Shown: positions 13,963-20,672 of the stretch, piece by piece
Numbering within the stretch: the first letter of the stretch is position 1
How the letters are laid out: every line of letters begins with the position of its first letter
Origin: a virus
DNA length: 20,672 bases
Strand: one strand, 5' to 3'
IMG/VR virus record: IMGVR_UViG_3300030450_000594
Coordinates: 1,631-22,302 of that record
Made by a program: the position numbers and the translations under genes
Notes under the pieces: generated by a model
What the model was told of the DNA's origin: nothing
The model's input: only the letters and a program-made list of their open reading frames with translations
Databases searched by the model: none

Positions 13963-16290
13963 TTAATCAGTAAGGAACTGTTTGTAGGAGTTATTTGTAT
14001 AAGCACCCCACGCACCAAACCCTTGTTGATCAAATAAGCGTTTAGCTGCTATTACATTAACAATAGGGTCATATAATTCATCTGTTGATTCAATATCAAA
14101 CAACCTTAACCTTTCTTCTAAAAAGTCATCAATCATATTTAATTGGAAAAGACCTATAGAAAATTCGTTTTTCTTTTGAGGATCTAAACCTGATTTTACT
14201 GTATCAATCATAGGATCACCTGCTGACTCTGCCATTGCTACAGCAGCCATAATCTTTGCATCTGCTGGTTTGAATCCTACAGCTAATAACATTTGTTCTA
14301 TTTTAGTTTGTGGTATTTTTTTAGTCTTATCTACTCCTTTTAATATTTCATCTAGTTTTTCTGTTTGATTTAGTTTACGTTCTCTTGCTTCATCTTCTGG
14401 GGTAGAAGGTGTAAATGCACCGCCTTCAATATTATCTTTCTTACCACCAAATAATAATTCAGTACCAGTTTTTTTAGTTTGGTTATTTTGATTAAAAGGA
14501 TTATTTGTTGAATCAACCTCATTAATAAATGGATTATTGTTAGTATTTTGCTGATTTAAAAACTCTTTAAAACGCTTGTCAACTTCTGACATAATTCCAG
14601 AAGCATCATATTTTCCTGCTTTTATTTTTTTAGCATCAACAAATAATTTAATAGTTTCTTCTTTAATTTTGTCATCTCTATCTTCTTGTTTGATAGTAAG
14701 ATCACTTTCTATCTTTCTAATTGCATTGATATATCTTTGTTCTAAATCATAAAAATCTGCTGTTTCTTGTTTCCCTAAAGTAATTTGACCCATAGCATCT
14801 TTCTCACCAATCATATCTTTTGCTGTTTTTAAATTATTAAATATCTCTGTGCTTCTATTTGTTCTTAATCCTTTACCTAAAGTTTCTTCTATTTCATTTT
14901 TAAGTCTTTGTAAGTTTTGCTTGTCTTCATCTGTAATCGTCACACCTAATGACTTCTCAAATCTAACTAACTCTGTGTATGCTTTTGAAGGGTTTGTATC
15001 ATATACACCTTTAAACCTAAGATCATTTTCAAAATTGGTAAACCAATTATCTCTATCAAAATCTTCTACTTCTATTTTATCTTTTAGAAAATCTAATTCT
15101 TCTGGATAAAGTTCAGCAAGTTTATTTAGTCTATCTCTATTTTGTTTGCCATCTACAACTTGAAAAAATCCATATTGTTTTATCTCATCAAGAAATAGTT
15201 TTTGTCTAGTTTCGGTAGCTTCTCTTTCTTCTTCTTCTCTAAACTTTTCACTAGCATTTAACAAATCAACTTTTAATTTTCTTATATCCTCTTCATAAAA
15301 ATCTTTTAATTTTGATTGTTTTACAGTGCCATCTTTTGTAATTTGTTGTGGCCCTACTTTTAATTCACCAGCATAATCTAAAAAATCTTTTACTTCGTCA
15401 TAACCATCTAATCCTTTATCTTCAAATTCTAAAAATATACTGTTAGCTGTATCACTTACAATTCCAATCATCTTAGAAGGAGATACAGATTCAGTTAATC
15501 CATTTACTGCAAATTCATTTATACTATCTTGCACAATACGTCTTGATTGATCTATACCAGTTTCATTTTCTTCTACTTCTAAAATACCTTTTTCTATTAA
15601 TTCTTGGTTTTCATCTATATTATAAAAAGTACTTTTTAAGGTATCACCAATTTTATTTTCAGCATTTTGTATGTTGTATTCATTATGCGCTTCTTGATGT
15701 GATAAATGTATTTTTTGTAAGGCTCGATTTTGTTGTGGTAAAAAGTATTGATTTACATAAAGTGGTCTAATACCTGATACATCACTTTGTTGTGTAGAAA
15801 TATATTCATTTAATGCTGTTTGAAACTCAGGAGACTCTACACTATATTGTTGTAGTGGTACGTTGAATATTGTGCCATCATTTAATTGTTTTTTTACTGT
15901 GTAGTCATTAAAAAAAGTTTTAGCTTTTGTTTCTGCAATACCACCTAAAGTAATAGCTAATTGTTTTTCTACCCCTGCTCTAAAAAAGATATTACCGCCA
16001 ACTAATTGTCTAGCTGCCTTACTGCCATCTTGTTTTTGTACTGCTTTAATAAGACGTTGTAACTCAGGCTTGCTTGCTTGCATAACCTTTTCCATACCAA
16101 GTTGTTCTTCTTCTTGTTTCTTTTTATCTATTTCTATAGCAAAGTAATTTTGTAATGCAGGGTTTATAAATTTTAAGGTATCTGCTAATTCCATCATGCC
16201 AGTTTTAGGTAAGACACTAGGAGGTGTTACAAAAGTATCTACAGGTCTTGCAGAGGATTGAAAAGCTGTACTTTGAAAACTAGATGTCAT
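13963..16290 (-). CDS. gp15: Internal virion protein, T7 gp15 type, with C-terminal lytic-transglycosylase-like domain (775 aa)
   Basis: An ejection protein (T7 gp15 is 747 aa) that would form the periplasmic part of the DNA-delivery channel. Residues 1 to about 640 are mostly helical and charged, with no membrane span, and contain low-complexity Asn/Gln near 590-610. Residues about 660-775 form a lysozyme-fold/SLT domain: A-M-A-E-S-A-G-D-P with Glu688 as the likely catalytic acid, F-S-I-G-L-F-Q-L-N as the G-L-x-Q motif, then D-P-I-V-N-V-I-A-A-K and Q-G-F-G-A-W-G-A-Y. It should cut peptidoglycan during entry. In T7 this domain starts gp16, so its location here is different. The gene overlaps the gp14-type stop by one base (TAATG) and precedes the gp16-type gene by two. 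Start and identity are well supported by context. Confidence 0.8.
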   Translation of the reverse strand: MTSSFQSTAFQSSARPVDTFVTPPSVLPKTGMMELADTLKFINPALQNYFAIEIDKKKQEEEQLGMEKVMQASKPELQRLIKAVQKQDGSKAARQLVGGNIFFRAGVEKQLAITLGGIAETKAKTFFNDYTVKKQLNDGTIFNVPLQQYSVESPEFQTALNEYISTQQSDVSGIRPLYVNQYFLPQQNRALQKIHLSHQEAHNEYNIQNAENKIGDTLKSTFYNIDENQELIEKGILEVEENETGIDQSRRIVQDSINEFAVNGLTESVSPSKMIGIVSDTANSIFLEFEDKGLDGYDEVKDFLDYAGELKVGPQQITKDGTVKQSKLKDFYEEDIRKLKVDLLNASEKFREEEEREATETRQKLFLDEIKQYGFFQVVDGKQNRDRLNKLAELYPEELDFLKDKIEVEDFDRDNWFTNFENDLRFKGVYDTNPSKAYTELVRFEKSLGVTITDEDKQNLQRLKNEIEETLGKGLRTNRSTEIFNNLKTAKDMIGEKDAMGQITLGKQETADFYDLEQRYINAIRKIESDLTIKQEDRDDKIKEETIKLFVDAKKIKAGKYDASGIMSEVDKRFKEFLNQQNTNNNPFINEVDSTNNPFNQNNQTKKTGTELLFGGKKDNIEGGAFTPSTPEDEARERKLNQTEKLDEILKGVDKTKKIPQTKIEQMLLAVGFKPADAKIMAAVAMAESAGDPMIDTVKSGLDPQKKNEFSIGLFQLNMIDDFLEERLRLFDIESTDELYDPIVNVIAAKRLFDQQGFGAWGAYTNNSYKQFLTD

Positions 16291-16850
16291 TAGTCTTGTT
16301 TAAGAGAAACGTAAGAATTAAGACCTGATGTGGCTACATTAAGTAAAGTACTCGCTAAAGAAGGAATTTGGTTATAAGCTTGATTTACATTGCTTTGTAA
16401 TTGATTTATTCGATTCTTATAATCTGCTTCAGTTGCAAGTATATTTCTTTCATATTGTCTTCTATAAGATTCTAATGATTGATTTACTGATTCTCTATAG
16501 TTTGCAGCTTGTCTTTCTTGATCCATTAATAATAATCCTATAGTTGTACCTGCCTGTTCTGAAGCTATTATAGATCGACTTGCTTGCAAAGCATCAATAT
16601 TTTTTGCAAATATATCTTGTGCTTTAGATTTTTCTGTTTCTGATTTTTGTTCTGCTAGTGCTTGTTGCTGTAATCTTTTTGAATCTTCTGCTGATTGTTG
16701 AGCTATTAATGCTTGATTATATGTTTGATTAGCTGCACTTATAGCAGCAGATCTTTGAACAAAAGCATTAGCAGCAGTAAGACCTAAACCTGCATAAAAT
16801 AAAGGTGCTGCGGAACCTAATCCTAATGCTGGTAACGCTGCAACACACAT
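16290..16850 (-). CDS. gp14: Internal virion protein, T7 gp14 type (186 aa)
   Basis: The smallest ejection protein, thought to form the outer-membrane part of the delivery channel in T7-like phages. Length 186 aa is near T7 gp14 (196). It begins M-C-V-A-A-L-P-A-L-G, like the M-C-W-A-A-A start of T7 gp14, followed by a Gly/Ala-rich hydrophobic helix to about residue 32. A long helical region rich in Ala, Gln and Glu follows (SAEDSKRLQQQALAEQKSET, then ATEADYKNRINQLQSNVNQA). A short Ser/Leu-rich tail ends it. It abuts the gp13-type gene exactly (TAG then ATG) and overlaps the gp15-type start by one base. The N-terminal Cys-containing start, size and position agree. Confidence 0.8.
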   Translation of the reverse strand: MCVAALPALGLGSAAPLFYAGLGLTAANAFVQRSAAISAANQTYNQALIAQQSAEDSKRLQQQALAEQKSETEKSKAQDIFAKNIDALQASRSIIASEQAGTTIGLLLMDQERQAANYRESVNQSLESYRRQYERNILATEADYKNRINQLQSNVNQAYNQIPSLASTLLNVATSGLNSYVSLKQD

Positions 16851-17303
16851 CTAGGCGATCCTCAGAAATTCGTAGAAAGGTTTTTTTTGATAACCATAAC
16901 TCTCATGCAACTTTATAAAAGTAAAACCAAGAGCTTTCAACCATTTTATAGCAGAAGTGTTTTCTGCATATACATAATTATAAAGTATTTTATAAGACTC
17001 AAGTAGATTATCAACCCATTTTCTGCCTTGTCTTATTAATTGTATTCTATATTTTTTATTATCAAACAATTCATCTGTAGCAACAAACCATATACAACCA
17101 TCTTTCTGTACACCACATAATCCTATTGGCTGGTCATTATCATCAGCAACAGTCATATTAGTTTTACTACCTAAGAAGGTATAACTAAGAGCATCTTCTG
17201 GACTTAAGCCTGTTTGATATAAGGCTTCAATCTTATCCATAACTCTCATGTTATCTACTACATATTTAAAATCTTTGATATTTGATTTTCTTAAATATCC
17301 CAT
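16851..17303 (-). CDS. gp13: GNAT-fold protein, T7 gp13 type (150 aa)
   Basis: A protein with acetyltransferase-like fold at the T7 gene 13 position. Visible features are R-K-S-N-I-K-D-F at the N-terminus, the core G-L-C-G-V-Q-K-D-G-C-I-W-F-V-A-T-D-E-L-F (residues 61-80) and V-Y-A-E-N-T-S-A-I-K-W-L-K-A-L-G-F (111-127). These parallel T7 gp13, which has C-W-F-V-T-S-D and N-Y-V-W-V-G-N-T-S-H-I-R-F-L-K. The usual acetyl-CoA loop (Q/R-x-x-G-x-G/A) is not clearly present; only I-R-Q-G-R-K is in the right place. Catalysis is therefore doubtful and a virion-assembly role, as for T7 gp13, is more likely. It overlaps the gp12-type stop by one base (TAATG) and abuts the next gene. Confidence 0.78.
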   Translation of the reverse strand: MGYLRKSNIKDFKYVVDNMRVMDKIEALYQTGLSPEDALSYTFLGSKTNMTVADDNDQPIGLCGVQKDGCIWFVATDELFDNKKYRIQLIRQGRKWVDNLLESYKILYNYVYAENTSAIKWLKALGFTFIKLHESYGYQKKPFYEFLRIA

Positions 17304-20008
17304 TATATTCTTCTACTCCTCATGTGAAATACTCCTTCATATTCTGCACTAGCTAATCTTGTAGGTAAAAAAGTATTGTTCTTTACATCTATATCTACTC
17401 TGTCTGATTTGCTCATAACAGGTACTCTAAAAGTTCCTGTATCTAAATTTATTTGCCCTATAGTTGCTGAACCCGATCCTAATAAATTACCTGTAAATTC
17501 ATAGGTTGATGTGCTTCTATTTTCTGGTGTTACTTCTACTTTAAAAAAGCCAGCATCTTCGTATTTAATATAAAAATGATGCAATTGTAATCGACCTCCT
17601 ATATATTCTGGTGAACCTGCACCTTGTTCTGTTAGCCTTTGTTTACTAAAGCGATAGTGCATTTCATAAGGCTCTCCAATAATAAATTTACTATTTCTAA
17701 AATCTCCTGTAGCTGTAATTGTAGAAGTAGATCCATTAGTAGCATTAGTGGTTTGTATTTGTTGACCTGCCTTTAATGTTTTTGTTGTACTATTAGCATC
17801 TATATATGTACTTGTTTCTCCACTAGCTAGATAACGACCAATAATATTCATAGTAGCTCTCAATCTATAAGGCACTGTAAAGGTGCTTAATCCAGTACTA
17901 GCGTTGTATGTAACTGAAACTCCTGTAGTTGCTTCAGTTACTTTATGATCTAAATGATATTCAAAGGTAGCATTAGGTTCTGTAAATTCAGTCTCAAATG
18001 GTATCTTTTCTAAAGTTACTTTATTAGCTTCTTCAATAACTGTTATTAAATCTGTACCAATAAAATCTACATTTAAAATTGATCTATTACTATTTATTGT
18101 GTAAGTAAACCAACTACTTAAAGCTTTCTGTCCATCAGCACCATATAACCATCTATATAAATATAATTTATTTGGATTGTCTGAACCTAATACAACAAGA
18201 ATATCCTGATTATTTGATACTGCCATTTTGTAAATATTACTTGGTATTAGTCTTGGTACATGGATCGTTATGTTTGCTGCGTCTTTTACTTGACTTTCAC
18301 CTTGAATTATATATTCTCTAATACCAGCAAACGACCCTTTTTGAGTAAGAAAATAAATAGAACTACCAGACCCTACAGGTTGTGCAGCAGCACTACTTTC
18401 AAATTCAGTTGCAACTATTATGTTAGCTGTTTTAGGTGTAAGATTTTCTGCTGAACTTGCTAATACAAATTGGGTTTGGTCACTAAATAATATAAGTTTT
18501 TCTCCCATAGTGACTGCACTTTTTAAATTAGCAACTTTTGTATGTGATGCTGCTACGTCTATAGGTTCATTATCTAAAACAGAAATAACAGTCTCAGGAA
18601 AGAAGTTAAAGAACTCTGATACTCTTGAAAGAATTACATTATCACCTGCTAAAAACCCTAATCTGCTTCTAAAAAAAAATACATTATTAATTGGACTTCC
18701 AATAAAAGAAGGGTTTGGTGCAGATACTAAATCACCTACAGTTCTTTCACCCCATTGAGGTATAGAAAAACCTTGACCTATCGTACAACTAGCGTTTGTA
18801 TTAGCACCTTCATTGGTAGCTGTAACGTAACTAAGAGTATTAGCATCAACTCTAGCAACCATAAATTGACCACTATTTAAGGTGCCATTTACTTTGACTA
18901 CATTAACTAAATCACCTGAAGCAAAACCATGATTAGTTTTTGTTATAGTAACTAAATTACTGCCAGTTGTTGAGGTATATGTAGCGTTAGATTGTAAAGT
19001 TGATATTCCATAATTGCCACCATCAACTCTTGCAAATCTAAACTCACCATTAGCTTGTCTTACTAAAACGTGTGGCATTTTATCATAATCAAATTTAAAA
19101 GGTATGCCAGCTTTTACAGTTTCTTCCCACTGCCCTTCTTCAAATAGTCCTCCATTATTGCTTACAAATTTAACGTAGTAATTATCGAAGTTAGTATCAT
19201 CATCTCCTTTAACTTCTATGATGTAACCATTCGGTGCGACTGTTGGTAAATCAGTAAACCTTTGTACTGAATCTTTAAATATAGACATCTTAGTATTACC
19301 TTGAGTATCGTTTCCATCAATATCAAAATTTGTACCATCATTCTTTCTGATCCATAAAACAGGACCATTTTGATTAATAGTAAAACCAGTAAGTCCAGAT
19401 TCAAGGCCAGTTTTTAAATCAGCAGCTATTGTTGTAGTGCTTAAAGTAGAATCTCCATCTGTATTATCTGTGACTGTAACACCATCTACAGTTACAGAAT
19501 AAGTTGTTTTTGCTGTAGCTTGATTAATAAATATAATTGCTTGACTTGCTAAACTTACAGTTTGATTATTAAGAACATCTTGTGTATAAGGACTAGAATC
19601 AGTATCCATTTTTGTCACAATACTTGTATTTACAACAAAAGTGAAATCAGCAATAGTAACAGTTTTTATAACACTTCTTGGGTCAGAAGTATTTAGATAA
19701 GAAGTTCCGTCAGGTTTATTAACAGTTAGTTCTGTACCATCTAATTCAAAGACTTGTACATTTCCATTACTAAATACAGCTACATATCTTTCGGTTGCAT
19801 CTCTATTAATAGTTTGAATATGTACATTACCAAGAGTTGAAGAAGATATACTTGATAAATAATTAAAACCTGATCGTTTTCTAAGACCTAAAACTGGATT
19901 GCTGTCAGCATTATCTTGTATGTCAGCATGATCTGGTTGTTTTAAAGAGTCAGATGATTGTGATATACCTCTTAATAAAGTAGGTATAGCTCTTGAAATG
20001 ACAGCCAT
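17303..20008 (-). CDS. gp12: Tail tubular protein B, T7 gp12 type (901 aa)
   Basis: Forms the nozzle of the short tail below tail tube A. The N-terminus has the family signature: R-A-I-P-T-L-L-R-G-I-S-Q-S-S-D-S-L-K, then D-I-Q-D-N-A-D-S-N-P-V-L-G-L-R-K-R-S-G (residues about 9-46). Long beta-rich stretches follow. In the middle are motifs usual for this family: P-Q-W-G-E-R-T-V-G-D, then F-F-R-S-R-L-G-F-L-A-G-D-N-V-I-L-S-R and Y-R-W-L-Y-G-A-D-G-Q-K. The C-terminus ends Y-E-G-V-F-H-M-R-S-R-R-I. T7 gp12 is 794 aa, so this one is about 100 residues longer. It starts two bases after the gp11-type stop, with no Shine-Dalgarno sequence, consistent with coupled translation. Confidence 0.9.
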   Translation of the reverse strand: MAVISRAIPTLLRGISQSSDSLKQPDHADIQDNADSNPVLGLRKRSGFNYLSSISSSTLGNVHIQTINRDATERYVAVFSNGNVQVFELDGTELTVNKPDGTSYLNTSDPRSVIKTVTIADFTFVVNTSIVTKMDTDSSPYTQDVLNNQTVSLASQAIIFINQATAKTTYSVTVDGVTVTDNTDGDSTLSTTTIAADLKTGLESGLTGFTINQNGPVLWIRKNDGTNFDIDGNDTQGNTKMSIFKDSVQRFTDLPTVAPNGYIIEVKGDDDTNFDNYYVKFVSNNGGLFEEGQWEETVKAGIPFKFDYDKMPHVLVRQANGEFRFARVDGGNYGISTLQSNATYTSTTGSNLVTITKTNHGFASGDLVNVVKVNGTLNSGQFMVARVDANTLSYVTATNEGANTNASCTIGQGFSIPQWGERTVGDLVSAPNPSFIGSPINNVFFFRSRLGFLAGDNVILSRVSEFFNFFPETVISVLDNEPIDVAASHTKVANLKSAVTMGEKLILFSDQTQFVLASSAENLTPKTANIIVATEFESSAAAQPVGSGSSIYFLTQKGSFAGIREYIIQGESQVKDAANITIHVPRLIPSNIYKMAVSNNQDILVVLGSDNPNKLYLYRWLYGADGQKALSSWFTYTINSNRSILNVDFIGTDLITVIEEANKVTLEKIPFETEFTEPNATFEYHLDHKVTEATTGVSVTYNASTGLSTFTVPYRLRATMNIIGRYLASGETSTYIDANSTTKTLKAGQQIQTTNATNGSTSTITATGDFRNSKFIIGEPYEMHYRFSKQRLTEQGAGSPEYIGGRLQLHHFYIKYEDAGFFKVEVTPENRSTSTYEFTGNLLGSGSATIGQINLDTGTFRVPVMSKSDRVDIDVKNNTFLPTRLASAEYEGVFHMRSRRI

Positions 20009-20010
20009 AA

Positions 20011-20622
20011 TTATCTAATTAAAGCACTTGAAGGGCTATATGTATCAAATACACTTGTAAGAGAAGGATCACCTCTCAATAGGTTGTGATCTGCATTAGC
20101 TAAATCTGTCTCAACAAGAATAGCTCTTGCTTTAATTTCATCTTGTTTTGTATAAGTTCTCAAGCCTTCATCTCCTACTAATCTATCTACAAAAAATCTA
20201 GCTGCCCTAATAGTTATGTATCTTCTAGCTTGTTCTGGTATTTCAGCAAAGGTTCTAAAATATACAACAGTACAAGTTAAGTCTTCATCAAATTCATATC
20301 TATTATTTTGTCGATCATAAAGTTTTAATCCACGTTGTACTGCATCTATTGTTGGGTGTTGATGAATATTTGGATCAATTCTTAAAACATCATTACCTAT
20401 ATTTATATGGTTATTACTAGAATCTCTTGATTGTGTTACATCTATTTCTGTATTAAATGACCAACCTTCAGATTGTACCTCTTTATTTATTTCAGCCAGA
20501 GTAGATTGAGCAATGACAGCATCAGCAGGTAATGTTCCTGACAAAGTATTTATAGGTGTTTCACCTATAGCAGCCATCATTATATTGACAGCTTCAAGTT
20601 CAGTGGTTGCAGCTACAGTCAT
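20011..20622 (-). CDS. gp11: Tail tubular protein A, T7 gp11 type (203 aa)
   Basis: The adaptor ring joining the portal to the gp12 nozzle. Length (203 aa) matches T7 gp11 (196). Signature stretches are E-A-V-N-I-M-M-A-A-I-G-E-T-P-I-N-T-L near residues 10-27, then E-I-N-K-E-V-Q-S-E-G-W-S-F-N-T-E, L-R-I-D-P-N, and R-G-L-K-L-Y-D-R-Q-N-N-R-Y-E-F. A helical segment R-R-Y-I-T-I-R-A-A-R-F-F-V follows near 140. It heads the visible part of the virion operon. No ribosome-binding site is close to its ATG; the leader is A/T-rich. The major capsid gene would be expected just off the right edge. Confidence 0.9.
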   Translation of the reverse strand: MTVAATTELEAVNIMMAAIGETPINTLSGTLPADAVIAQSTLAEINKEVQSEGWSFNTEIDVTQSRDSSNNHINIGNDVLRIDPNIHQHPTIDAVQRGLKLYDRQNNRYEFDEDLTCTVVYFRTFAEIPEQARRYITIRAARFFVDRLVGDEGLRTYTKQDEIKARAILVETDLANADHNLLRGDPSLTSVFDTYSPSSALIR

Positions 20623-20672
20623 TGTTTAATACTTTTTTATTTTAAGGGAATCCCTCCCACCTTTCGTTTTTT
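20623..20672 (-). other. Leader of gp11-type gene, possibly including the end of the upstream gene
   Basis: This 50-base edge segment contains a G-rich block on the minus strand (GGTGGGAGGGATTCCCTT) with a small palindrome AGGGA/TCCCT at 20643-20653. All three minus-strand frames stay open to the edge before reaching stops at 20626-20645, so the end of an upstream gene may be included, but none is recognisable. The palindrome can form only a four- to five-bp stem with no U-run, so a terminator comparable to that after T7 gene 10 is not supported. Confidence 0.3.

Noticed and set aside
20641-20672. GC-rich palindrome near the right edge as a terminator like the one after T7 gene 10
   Set aside because: Only a four- to five-bp stem with a tiny loop and no U-run is visible, and the upstream gene is outside the window.
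1-20672. CRISPR arrays, tRNAs, insertion sequences, integrase or tRNA-derived attachment site
   Set aside because: No evenly spaced direct repeats outside the fibre gene, no cloverleaf-like or tRNA-end sequence noticed, and no transposase or recombinase motifs in any convincing frame. A covariance-model scan was not possible.

Overview
This AT-rich window is about half of the late region of a marine, T7-like podovirus (autographivirus type). Three things support this. The virion genes follow the T7 order 11-12-13-14-15-16-17, all on the minus strand. The terminase genes lie beyond the fibre genes. Several small proteins resemble ones I recall from marine picocyanobacterial phages. A Prochlorococcus/Synechococcus host fits best, but low-GC SAR11 (Pelagibacter) phages share much of this architecture. 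The host is therefore not settled, and no polymerase, integrase, photosynthesis or carbon-metabolism gene is in view.

The virion operon runs leftward from 20622 to 3132: tail tube A (gp11), tail tube B (gp12), a gp13-like GNAT-fold protein, and three internal/ejection proteins (gp14, gp15, gp16 types). These are followed by a gp17-type fibre/spike with a beta-helix and by a second, very large repeat-rich fibre that ends in an S74 intramolecular chaperone. Genes abut or overlap by a few bases. The lytic transglycosylase-like domain is at the C-terminus of the gp15-type protein, whereas T7 carries it at the N-terminus of gp16.

From 3101 to 2039 follow three small minus-strand proteins: a coiled coil, a conserved phage protein with an 'N-T-P-V-x-A-T-G-x-x-W' tail, and a proline-rich protein with a hydrophobic segment. 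From 921 to 2003 three tightly overlapping genes face the other way: a two-helix holin-like membrane protein and two proteins with Sec signal peptides. This cassette is delimited by a possible divergent promoter (872-906) and by a hairpin at the convergent end (2000-2046) that contains both flanking stop codons. It is the most unusual part of the window.

Leftward from 855 come a 54-aa protein, a 102-aa protein, the small terminase and the first 43 codons of the large terminase, which appears to start at a TTG directly after the small-terminase stop. The tail tube, ejection proteins and fibres would build the adsorption and DNA-delivery machine, and the terminase packages DNA. The cassette probably acts on the host envelope, but its function is unknown. 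No tRNA, CRISPR array, insertion sequence or attachment site was seen, and no stretch over 300 bases lacks a gene.
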